The translations under genes and the position numbers were made by a program. From assembly GCA_947177545.1 (NCBI GenBank), contig CAMWVF010000111.1, positions 1 through 5,264 on the forward strand: 5,264 bases of DNA. Direction: 5' to 3'. This document shows, piece after piece, positions 1 to 4,945 of this stretch (within the stretch, counting starts at the first letter, position 1; every line of letters begins with the position of its first letter). A model generated the notes under the pieces. The model did not search any database and was not told where the DNA came from. It saw only the letters and a list, made by a program, of their open reading frames with translations. This stretch comes from an uncultured Clostridia bacterium (GTDB lineage: Bacteria > Bacillota > Clostridia > Oscillospirales > Ruminococcaceae).

Positions 1-309
1 CCTGTATACTCCATTTCTGCGGGACTTGACTATCCCGGCATAGGTCCCGAACACGCAATGCTGCACCAAAAGGGGCGTGCGGAATATCTCCCCATAACCG
101 ACGAAGAGGCAGTTTGCGCATTTGAGTACCTTTCAAAAACCGAGGGAATTATCCCCGCTATTGAGTCTGCGCACGCTGTTGCTGCGGCTTTGAAGATCGC
201 TCCGAAAATGGAAAAAGACCAAATCATGGTAATAAATCTTTCCGGCAGAGGCGACAAGGACGTGTACTCAATCGCAAGGTACAGAGGAAAAGAAATCGAA
301 AATTCGTAA
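1..309 (+). CDS. trpB: Tryptophan synthase beta chain, C-terminal part (cut by window edge)
   Basis: TrpB is the pyridoxal-phosphate subunit of tryptophan synthase; it condenses indole, channelled from TrpA, with L-serine to give L-tryptophan in the cytoplasm. Only the last 102 codons are present, read in frame from base 1 to a TAA stop; the family is normally about 390-400 residues, so roughly three quarters of the gene lies to the left. Visible family marks are the stretch [15 protein letters not shown] (residues 4-18 of the visible part), [10 protein letters not shown] (around 50-59, with the conserved Glu) and SGRGDKD (81-87), whose Ser contacts the pyridine nitrogen of PLP in characterised enzymes. 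It is followed after 15 bases by trpA, the usual end of a trp operon. The reading frame is intact; the truncation is only the window boundary. Confidence 0.97.
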   Translation, partial: PVYSISAGLDYPGIGPEHAMLHQKGRAEYLPITDEEAVCAFEYLSKTEGIIPAIESAHAVAAALKIAPKMEKDQIMVINLSGRGDKDVYSIARYRGKEIENS

Positions 310-324
310 AGATAGGAGAGCATT

Positions 325-1113
325 ATGAACAGGATAGAAACAGCTCTTACGGAGCTTAAAAATAAAGGCGAAAAGGCGCTTATTACCTTTATCACGGCGG
401 GCGACCCCGACCTGGACACCACGGAAAAGCTTGTGCTTGAAATGTTTGACAATGGTTCGGACATTGTTGAAATCGGCGTACCATTTTCCGATCCCGTTGC
501 GGAGGGCAAGACAATTCAGCTTGCAAGCCTCCGCTCTCTCGAACACGGAACTAATCTCACGCAGATTTTCGGCATGGTGGAAAGCCTCCGTAAAAAAACA
601 GAAAAACCCCTTATACTTATGATGTATGTCAACACTATTTTCCGTTTTGGGACGGAGCGTTTCTTTACGCTTTGCCGTGAAAAAGGCATTGACGGAGTTA
701 TCGTCCCCGACCTTCCCTTTGAGGTGCGAGATGAGTTACAGCCCTATGCGGATAACAACGGTATAATTTCCATAAGCCTTGTTGCACCCACGTCCCACCA
801 GCGTATTGCGGACATTGCAAACGAGGCTAAGGGATTTTTGTACAGCGTGTCCTCCACGGGCGTTACGGGAACGAGGAGCAAGTTTACCACGGACTTTGAC
901 GAATTTTTCGGCGAGATAAAAAGGAACTGCAAAGTCCCCGCAATGGTAGGCTTCGGAATTTCCGACCCTGAGCAGGCGAAAAAGATGAGCGGCTACTGCG
1001 ACGGAGTGATCGTTGGAAGCGCGGTAGTGAAAATCGTTGCAGAATACGGAAAAGAGTCCGTACCAAAGGTCGGAGAATTTGTGAAGTCACTAAAAAAAGC
1101 AATTACAGAATAA
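325..1113 (+). CDS. trpA: Tryptophan synthase alpha chain
   Basis: TrpA cleaves indole-3-glycerol phosphate to indole and glyceraldehyde-3-phosphate; indole passes through a tunnel to TrpB in the alpha2-beta2 complex. At 262 residues it has the normal family length and covers the whole TIM barrel. The catalytic Glu is at 49 in VEIGVPFSDP (48-57). The second acidic catalytic position, Asp60 in the Salmonella enzyme, is Glu60 here (VAEGKTIQ, 58-65), and the usual Pro at 62 is Lys. Phosphate-binding glycine motifs are seen as STGVTGTRS (177-185), GFGISDP (209-215) and GSAVV (231-235). The ATG at 325 is preceded by AGGAG at 314-318 with six bases between, which supports this start. It is co-transcribed with trpB and ends 44 bases before a strong terminator. 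No trp-specific regulator site is visible here, as expected for the distal end of the operon. Confidence 0.97.
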   Translation: MNRIETALTELKNKGEKALITFITAGDPDLDTTEKLVLEMFDNGSDIVEIGVPFSDPVAEGKTIQLASLRSLEHGTNLTQIFGMVESLRKKTEKPLILMMYVNTIFRFGTERFFTLCREKGIDGVIVPDLPFEVRDELQPYADNNGIISISLVAPTSHQRIADIANEAKGFLYSVSSTGVTGTRSKFTTDFDEFFGEIKRNCKVPAMVGFGISDPEQAKKMSGYCDGVIVGSAVVKIVAEYGKESVPKVGEFVKSLKKAITE

Positions 1114-1157
1114 TTGAACCTATAGTTTGGTTATCAGAATTACAGTATAGATATTAA

Positions 1158-1200
1158 AAACCCTTAGTTTGCAAATCAAACTAAGGGTTTATTTATTATT
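1158..1200. terminator. Bidirectional intrinsic terminator between trpA and the HD-GYP gene
   Basis: A perfect 14-bp stem (1158-1171 with 1177-1190, arms AAACCCTTAGTTTG and its complement) closes a five-base loop, CAAAT. On the + strand it is followed by an interrupted T-rich run (ATTTATTATT), and on the - strand by TTTAATATC. It sits 44 bases after the trpA stop and 20 bases after the stop of the convergent HD-GYP gene, so it most likely ends both transcripts. Confidence 0.9.
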
Positions 1201-1210
1201 TGAGTAACGC

Positions 1211-2311
1211 TTACATATTTATCAAGCTTTGATTATGCTTGCTCCCTTCAAGAAGCTTGGTAATAACAATATTCATGCACTCTTTGTCAAAGGACAGGTC
1301 ATAAAGCGTCTCGGAATGCTCCACCGCAACAAGGGGACGCAGGGGCTGGTCAGGATAATTTTTCAAAACATACGCCACCTCGTCGTTGGAAAGCTGTACC
1401 TTAGATCCTGCTGGGAAAGGCGCAACCTTTCTCAAAAACGCCTTGACGACGGTCTCGTCAAAGTGAGTACTCATACCGCCCATAACAAACTCAATCGCCT
1501 CATTTGGCGGGTTGGGAATGCGGTAAGGACGGTTCGAGGTGAGAGCGTCGTAAACGTCCGCAACGGCGAGTATACGCGCATATGGGTGTATCTGGGCTCC
1601 CCTGAGGTGATTGGGGTAGCCCGAGCCGTCCAGCTTTTCGTGGTGCGCCACAATGCCGTTAAAAATATTGTCGTTGACAAGATTTCTCTCCTTAAAATGG
1701 TTGGCGGCGTGGACTGGGTGCATTTTAACGATATCAAATTCCTCTTTTGTAAGCCTGTCAGGCTTTGTAATAATTTCAATTGGAACGGCAACCTTGCCGA
1801 TGTCGTGCAAAAGCCCTGCAAGACCAAGTTCCTTAAGCATTGAATTCTTAAAACCAAGCTCCATGCCGATAGCGATAGACATTATGGCAACGCTGAGACT
1901 ATGGTGGAACGTATAGTCGTCGTACATTTTTATATCGGCGATATTTACAAGAATATCCTTGTTTAAGGAAAGCCCGTCTATCAGCGACTGTGTAGTGCCG
2001 TCGATAGCCTCAATGTCGCTTTTCTGAACTCCCCTGCTGCTGTCGATAAAATTATCTGCAAGATTGTGAATATTGGTTATAGCTTCCCTGCGTATTTCCT
2101 GATTTATGGAGGAAATTACCCTTACCTCGCTTCTGATAGTATCTATGTACGCCCCGTCAAGCTTTGCAGAGTTCATCTGCGTTATTTGAACGTCGGTAAT
2201 TTTCTGTCCTCTTGTTAAAGTAACTGCCGAGGTTGACGCAGGTGTGTAAAAATGAATATCTCTTGCAAGACACATTCCCGGGAGAAGCTCCTCGGTATTT
2301 ACAAATACCAA
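1211..2311 (-). CDS. HD-GYP domain cyclic-di-GMP phosphodiesterase
   Basis: HD-GYP proteins hydrolyse cyclic di-GMP, lowering this second messenger and so shifting motility, adhesion and other lifestyle choices. The enzyme is predicted cytoplasmic: no signal peptide or membrane segment is seen. The following numbers count from an upstream GTG at 2318-2320; subtract 3 for the TTG start chosen here. Residues 4-60 form the small N-terminal region common in clostridial HD-GYP proteins (FVNTEELLPGM...LARDI). The catalytic domain runs from about 130 to 300 with H140, LLHDIGK (H172/D173), H201, AHHEKLDGSGYP (H226/H227 plus the GYP motif at 234-236) and ADVYDALTSNRPYR (D255). All metal ligands of the canonical binuclear site are present. 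No receiver, PAS or GGDEF input domain is attached. The start is taken as TTG at 2309-2311 because AGGAG lies eight bases before it, whereas the upstream GTG overlaps that AGGAG. Length from TTG is 366 residues. It stands alone with its own promoter. Confidence 0.92.
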   Translation of the reverse strand: MVFVNTEELLPGMCLARDIHFYTPASTSAVTLTRGQKITDVQITQMNSAKLDGAYIDTIRSEVRVISSINQEIRREAITNIHNLADNFIDSSRGVQKSDIEAIDGTTQSLIDGLSLNKDILVNIADIKMYDDYTFHHSLSVAIMSIAIGMELGFKNSMLKELGLAGLLHDIGKVAVPIEIITKPDRLTKEEFDIVKMHPVHAANHFKERNLVNDNIFNGIVAHHEKLDGSGYPNHLRGAQIHPYARILAVADVYDALTSNRPYRIPNPPNEAIEFVMGGMSTHFDETVVKAFLRKVAPFPAGSKVQLSNDEVAYVLKNYPDQPLRPLVAVEHSETLYDLSFDKECMNIVITKLLEGSKHNQSLINM

Positions 2312-2319
2312 ATCAATCA

Positions 2320-2324
2320 CTCCT
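2320..2324 (-). promoter_or_regulatory. Shine-Dalgarno site that fixes the HD-GYP start
   Basis: On the - strand AGGAG occupies 2324-2320. The in-frame GTG at 2320-2318 shares its first base with this site and cannot be served by it, while the in-frame TTG at 2311-2309 lies eight bases downstream, an ideal spacing. The TTG start also gives an N-terminus beginning (M)VFVNTEELLPGM, which resembles how related proteins begin. Confidence 0.7.
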
Positions 2325-2384
2325 GTTTAAGTGAAGTACCGCGCTAAAGCATCTGCACCACACTTTTGTTTTTGCATAAAATTT

Positions 2385-2413
2385 TATAATTAAATAATTT
2401 TACGCACCGTCAA
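2385..2413 (-). promoter_or_regulatory. Candidate sigma-A promoter of the HD-GYP gene
   Basis: Reading the - strand, TTGACG (2413-2408) is followed after 17 bases by ATTATA (2390-2385); an overlapping TATAAA (2388-2383) at 19-base spacing is the alternative -10. The -35 matches consensus in 5 of 6 positions. The predicted transcript would carry a leader of about 65 bases before the coding region. The position is right for a separate transcription unit from abrB. Confidence 0.6.
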
Positions 2414-2484
2414 TAACCAGACTGTCAGTATAAATATAAAACTACCAGTTCTTGCGGTGCATAAAATACCTCATACAATTGATA

Positions 2485-2556
2485 CAAGGGATAAATGCGG
2501 GCAAATACGCAGATATCCCTTGCCGTTTTCATATCGAGAGCAATAGCCGCATTTAT
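2485..2556. repeat. Overlapping, mutually exclusive inverted repeats in the abrB/HD-GYP spacer
   Basis: The 293-base gap between the HD-GYP start and the abrB stop has no credible gene. It holds a 9-bp inverted repeat, CAAGGGATA (2485-2493) with TATCCCTTG (2514-2522), which continues inward past a 2x2 mismatch as TGCG/CGCA (2496-2499, 2508-2511). A second, exact 10-bp pairing joins ATAAATGCGG (2491-2500) to CCGCATTTAT (2547-2556). Both use bases 2491-2500, so only one can form at a time. On the - strand this would be the 3' untranslated region of abrB. There is no good T tract beside either stem, so a plain intrinsic terminator is not well supported. Confidence 0.5.
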
Positions 2557-2604
2557 GTCATAATAAAAATCAAAGCGGCATATTATGTACAGACCAAAGA
2601 CAAG

Positions 2605-2844
2605 TTATTTCTTGAGCTGTGTAATGCAGTCGGCACATACATACTTATCCTTGAATTCGATGATGTTCTCATCACTGCCGCAGAATGCGCAAGCCTGCTT
2701 GTATTTCTTAAGGATTATCTTGTCGTCCTCGACATAAATTTCAAGAGCGTCCTTTTCGCCGATGCCGAGACCACGTCTGAGTTCGATAGGAAGAACTATT
2801 CTTCCGAGTTCGTCGATTTTTCTTGTAATGCCTGTAGCTTTCAT
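2605..2844 (-). CDS. abrB: AbrB/SpoVT-family transition-state regulator with C-terminal zinc ribbon
   Basis: AbrB-type proteins are dimeric or tetrameric DNA-binding regulators; in Bacillus, AbrB represses stationary-phase and sporulation genes during growth and is itself shut off by phosphorylated Spo0A. The 79-residue protein starts with a near-textbook swapped-hairpin AbrB domain (residues 1-47: KIDELGRIVLPIELRR at 9-24, then EKDALEIYVEDDKIILKKY at 30-48). The C-terminal part is not the helical oligomerisation tail of Bacillus AbrB but a short Cys4 module: C52-x2-C55 and C70-x2-C73, which should bind one zinc ion. The ATG at 2842-2844 has AGGAGG seven bases upstream (2852-2857), a strong start. 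It is divergent from spmA across a 169-base control region with a strong promoter and a 0A box. Family identity is very likely; orthology to B. subtilis abrB in function is an inference. Confidence 0.9.
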   Translation of the reverse strand: MKATGITRKIDELGRIVLPIELRRGLGIGEKDALEIYVEDDKIILKKYKQACAFCGSDENIIEFKDKYVCADCITQLKK

Positions 2845-2877
2845 AGAAAAGCCTCCTTTTAACTTTTATTTTAACAT

Positions 2878-2907
2878 ATTATAACACCTTTTGTATATAA
2901 ATGTCAA
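2878..2907 (-). promoter_or_regulatory. Strong sigma-A promoter of abrB
   Basis: On the - strand a perfect -35 TTGACA (2907-2902) and a perfect -10 TATAAT (2883-2878) are separated by 18 bases. Transcription would begin near 2871, giving a leader of roughly 27 bases that carries the abrB AGGAGG site. The strength suggests abrB is abundantly expressed unless repressed. Confidence 0.88.
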
Positions 2908-2923
2908 AAAACATTGTGTGAAT

Positions 2924-2961
2924 AATAATTGCCAATTTATTAATATTTTTCGACAATTATT
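2924..2961. repeat. Inverted repeat in the abrB-spmA control region
   Basis: AATAATTG (2924-2931) and CAATTATT (2954-2961) form an exact 8-bp inverted repeat with a 22-base AT-rich spacer; the right arm abuts and partly overlaps the 0A-box match. It may be a binding site for a dimeric regulator (AbrB itself favours AT-rich DNA), but the region is so AT-rich that chance is a real alternative. Confidence 0.35.
2947..2957 (-). promoter_or_regulatory. Candidate Spo0A-binding site (0A box)
   Basis: Read on the - strand this is ATTGTCGAAAA, differing from the Bacillus 0A-box consensus TTTGTCGAAAA at one of 11 positions and keeping the TGTCGAA core. It lies about 40 bases upstream of the abrB -35 and 56 bases before the spmA start codon, so it could act on either gene. 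With equal base frequencies about 0.09 such matches would be expected in the whole window by chance, somewhat more in AT-rich spacers. Confidence 0.6.
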
Positions 2962-3013
2962 TCCAAGTTAAAAATTCCCATAAAATACAAAAATATGAAA
3001 GAAGAATTTAAGC

Positions 3014-3610
3014 ATGATGAATAAAATTTTTGCGGCAATGCTTATTTTGTCGGTGATATGCGGTGCGGCAACCGGGCGGATACAGGATGTATGCAATGCG
3101 GCTCTAAACTCCTGCGTAGAGGCTGTGGAGCTGTTCCTTTACCTTTTAGGCGGAATGTGTATGTGGGGCGGACTTATGCGTATTGCCGAAAAGGCCAAAA
3201 TTACCGATATGCTGTCCGGGCTTTTCAAGCCCTTTCTGAAGCACATTTTCAAGGGTCTGGATCTTAACGGCAAGGCTTTCCATGCCATATGTATGAACAT
3301 TACCGCAAATCTTCTGGGACTTGGCAACGCAGCCACTCCCCTGGGTCTGGAAGCCATGCGCCGTCTCGAACAGGAGGAGCAGCCAGGTGATACCACCAGC
3401 AGGAACATGATAATGTTTATCGTCCTGAACACCGCCTCCATAACCCTTATCCCCACCACGGCGGCTTCTCTGAGGATAAAGCACGGTTCCACTGCGCCCA
3501 TGGAGATACTGCCATGCGTGCTGATAACATCGGCGTGTGCCCTTGCGGCTGGACTTATATCTGCGGCGGCGCTGGACGGCATTCATTTTGGAAAGAGGCG
3601 TGACAAATGA
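3014..3610 (+). CDS. spmA: Spore maturation protein A
   Basis: SpmA and SpmB are paired membrane proteins needed in Bacillus for full dehydration of the spore core and hence heat resistance; their molecular activity is unknown, and both carry the 'nucleoside recognition' or Gate domain found in transporters. The 198-residue length matches Bacillus SpmA closely. Hydrophobic segments are seen at about 3-20, 35-55, 131-150 and 165-187. The family hallmark is NITANLLGLGNAATPLGLEA at 95-114. Two ATG codons stand in tandem (3014, 3017); both have only a weak A/G-rich site upstream (AAAGAAGAA, 2998-3006), unlike the strong sites of neighbouring genes. No good sigma-A promoter is visible; CATAAAATA at 2979-2987 resembles a mother-cell sigma factor -10, which would fit. 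spmB overlaps its end by four bases. The dacB gene that precedes spmA in B. subtilis is absent; abrB stands divergently instead. Confidence 0.94.
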   Translation: MMNKIFAAMLILSVICGAATGRIQDVCNAALNSCVEAVELFLYLLGGMCMWGGLMRIAEKAKITDMLSGLFKPFLKHIFKGLDLNGKAFHAICMNITANLLGLGNAATPLGLEAMRRLEQEEQPGDTTSRNMIMFIVLNTASITLIPTTAASLRIKHGSTAPMEILPCVLITSACALAAGLISAAALDGIHFGKRRDK

Positions 3611-4119
3611 GCGATTTTGTAATACCTGTTTTTATTGCCCTGATAATGGTTATTGGGCTTGCCAAGCGGGTGGACGTGTTCGGCGAGTTCACCGACGGGG
3701 CAAAGGAAAATCTTAAGTCGGCATTTGATGTACTGCCCGCGCTCATTGCGCTTATGACAGCAATAGGTATGTTCAAAGCATCGGGGGGACTTGAAATAAT
3801 TTCCTCGGCAATAGCTCCCCTGACCGAATTTTTGGGATTCCCGAGGGAGTGCATACCCCTCGCCCTGATTCGTCCCGTGTCGGGCAGCGGCGCGCTGGCG
3901 GTGTTCGAATCCATATTAACGGAGGTCTCCCCCGACAGCTTTGCGGGACGAGTCGCAAGCGTAGTGATAGGATCCACGGAGACTACTTTTTACACGATAG
4001 CGGTCTACTACGGCATAACAAAGGTGAAAAAAACGAAGCACGCGATAGCCTCCTCTCTCACAGCCGACCTTACGGGATTTATTTTAAGCGCGCTGACGGT
4101 GAGGCTTATACTATATTAA
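3607..4119 (+). CDS. spmB: Spore maturation protein B
   Basis: This is the partner of SpmA in spore core dehydration, predicted to sit in a membrane of the developing spore or mother cell. The 170 residues match the usual SpmB length of about 170-180. Hydrophobic stretches occur at about 3-19, 40-56, 83-99 (partly re-entrant, with RPVSGSGALA at 89-98), 115-135 (containing GSTETTFYTIAVYYG at 122-136) and 150-169; the two quoted motifs are the strongest family marks. The ATG at 3607-3609 overlaps the spmA TGA as ATGA, so the pair is translationally coupled, and AGAGG at 3594-3598 lies eight bases upstream. Translation runs to TAA at 4117. No convincing terminator follows before the tRNA promoter, so spm transcripts may run on into tRNA-Lys and end at its terminator. 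Confidence 0.94.
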   Translation: MSDFVIPVFIALIMVIGLAKRVDVFGEFTDGAKENLKSAFDVLPALIALMTAIGMFKASGGLEIISSAIAPLTEFLGFPRECIPLALIRPVSGSGALAVFESILTEVSPDSFAGRVASVVIGSTETTFYTIAVYYGITKVKKTKHAIASSLTADLTGFILSALTVRLILY

Positions 4120-4183
4120 ATGCACACAAAAAGTGATTTAATAAATAATTATATGTGCAAAATGACGAATATTCAATATTTGC

Positions 4184-4212
4184 TTGACAATTGACGCAAG
4201 TTTTGGTATAAT
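4184..4212 (+). promoter_or_regulatory. Consensus sigma-A promoter of tRNA-Lys
   Basis: A perfect TTGACA (4184-4189), a 17-base spacer and a perfect TATAAT (4207-4212), preceded by TG in the extended -10 position (TGG before TATAAT). An AT-rich stretch lies upstream (4160-4182). Transcription should start near 4219, leaving about 24 bases of leader for RNase P to remove. Such strength is typical of stable RNA genes. Confidence 0.93.
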
Positions 4213-4242
4213 AATTAAGCGTTGTAAACACGGCGTTTAGTT

Positions 4243-4318
4243 GAGCCATTAGCTCAGTTGGCAGAGCATTTGACTTTTAATCAAAGGGTCTGGGGTTCAA
4301 ATCCCCAATGGCTCACCA
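4243..4318 (+). tRNA. tRNA-Lys (anticodon UUU), CCA encoded
   Basis: A full 76-base cloverleaf can be folded. The acceptor stem is GAGCCAT (4243-4249) with ATGGCTC (4308-4314). The D arm has stem GCTC/GAGC and loop AGTTGGCA. The anticodon stem is TTTGA/TCAAA (4269-4273, 4281-4285) around the loop CTTTTAA, with anticodon TTT at 4276-4278. The variable loop is GGGTC. The T arm is TGGGG-TTCAAAT-CCCCA (4291-4307). Discriminator A at 4315 is followed by encoded CCA (4316-4318). All stems are fully paired. It reads AAA and, by wobble, AAG codons. It is a single-gene unit with its own promoter and terminator. Confidence 0.98.
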
Positions 4319-4323
4319 GAACA

Positions 4324-4373
4324 AAACCCCGCAAATCCTTTTGTAGACTGGATTTGCGGGGTTTATATTTTTT
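4324..4373 (+). terminator. Intrinsic terminator of tRNA-Lys
   Basis: A perfect 15-bp stem (4324-4338 with 4350-4364; arm AAACCCCGCAAATCC) closes an 11-base loop and is followed by ATA and six T residues (4368-4373). It begins six bases after the tRNA CCA end. On the - strand the same stem is followed by TGTTCTGG, a weak T tract, so it may also slow transcripts coming from the convergent gene at 4460-4882. Confidence 0.93.
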
Positions 4374-4459
4374 GTAATTTTCGGAATATTTTGTAATTAT
4401 TTCACATTTGACGAATAAATCAATAAAAACACATCAAAAATAACCGTGTTCTTAATCTA

Positions 4460-4882
4460 TCAGTTAACCCCCAGCTTTAACCGCAAATTATCAGTGATAA
4501 CAGCAATAAACTCGGAATTTGTAGGCTTACCCTTGTAAACTCTTATGTTGTAGTTGAAAATGCTGTTTAAAGTATCAACATCTCCCCTGTTCCATGCACT
4601 CTCAATTGCGTGTCGAATTGCTCTTTCTACTCTCGATGGAGAAGTGTTAAACGCTTCGGCAACTGTTGGATAAAGAATTTTTGTTATATTTTCCAGCATT
4701 TCGGGGTCGTTTATCGAGATAACTATCGCCTTTCTTAGGTAATGATAACCCTTTATGTGCGCCGGTATGCCTATCTGATGTATAACATCTGTAACAAGAA
4801 TTTCCAGATTAACATTTTTGTTTTGACCGATTTCCGACCATTCATGGCTTCTCTCTGATATGAATAAATTTTCTGTTGACAT
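4460..4882 (-). CDS. Stand-alone Spo0A-type DNA-binding (effector) domain protein, no receiver domain
   Basis: The 140-residue protein is almost wholly a Spo0A C-terminal domain, the helix-turn-helix unit with which the sporulation master regulator binds 0A boxes. Normal Spo0A is about 260-270 residues, with an N-terminal phosphoacceptor receiver that is missing here. Residues 1-25 (MSTENLFISERSHEWSEIGQ...) are hydrophilic and resemble no receiver; the domain spans about 26-137. Hallmarks are IPAHIKGYHYLRKAI (39-53), ITKILYPTVAEAFNT (66-80), the recognition-helix region SPSRVERAIRHAIESAW (81-97), NRGDVDTLNSIF (98-109) and KPTNSEFIAVI (119-129). The recognition segment looks the same as in B. 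subtilis Spo0A, so 0A-box binding is likely. It is not debris of a broken spo0A: there is an ATG with its own GGAGG five bases upstream (4888-4892) and a different gene just ahead. The XRE gene lies 63 bases upstream in the same direction, so they may form an operon. Function by phosphorylation-independent binding is an inference. Confidence 0.93.
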   Translation of the reverse strand: MSTENLFISERSHEWSEIGQNKNVNLEILVTDVIHQIGIPAHIKGYHYLRKAIVISINDPEMLENITKILYPTVAEAFNTSPSRVERAIRHAIESAWNRGDVDTLNSIFNYNIRVYKGKPTNSEFIAVITDNLRLKLGVN

Positions 4883-4915
4883 AAAAACCTCCAGTTTTTG
4901 TTTCTTTATATATTT

Positions 4916-4927
4916 GCTGTAAACAGC
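4916..4927. promoter_or_regulatory. Short palindrome between the XRE gene and the Spo0A-domain gene; possible operator
   Basis: GCTGT-AA-ACAGC is a near-perfect 12-base dyad with 5-bp arms. It lies in the 63-base gap, 33 bases before the Spo0A-domain start codon. On the - strand it falls in the spacer of a weak candidate promoter (GTTTCA, 17 bases, TATATA). The loop of two is too small for a good RNA hairpin, so a DNA site for a dimeric regulator such as the adjacent XRE protein is the more natural reading. Chance is possible. Confidence 0.35.
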
Positions 4928-4945
4928 ATTGAAACCGTTGTAAGA

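Noticed and set aside
1229..1916. Long + strand open frames (204 and 87 codons) inside the HD-GYP gene
   Set aside because: They are antisense to a conserved HD-GYP catalytic domain and have no family features or good start sites.
2452..2862. Open frame on the + strand, 136 codons, covering abrB in antisense
   Set aside because: It starts at a TTG with no ribosome binding site and overlaps a clear AbrB family gene with strong promoter and start signals; its protein resembles nothing I recognise.
3139..3977. Several - strand open frames of 140-147 codons inside spmA and spmB
   Set aside because: They are mirror frames of two conserved genes; the translations are low-complexity and show no recognisable motifs.
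4121..4159. TGCACA/TGTGCA inverted repeat after spmB as a terminator
   Set aside because: Only six base pairs with a loop of 27 bases and no following T tract.
4370..4398. Direct repeat TTTTGTAATT (4370-4379 and 4389-4398)
   Set aside because: Two copies only, in AT-rich DNA overlapping the terminator T tract; chance is sufficient.
4163..4415. Further TGACGAA cores (4163-4169 and 4409-4415) as extra Spo0A boxes
   Set aside because: The seven-base core with one free position is expected between two and three times in this window by chance, and more copies occur inside coding sequence (for example in trpA near 893). Flanks match the 11-base consensus less well than the 2947-2957 site.
4460..4882. 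Treating the Spo0A-domain gene as a pseudogene remnant of full-length spo0A
   Set aside because: The frame is intact, has its own start codon and strong ribosome binding site, keeps the conserved domain to its C-terminus, and no receiver fragments are found upstream in any frame of the - strand.
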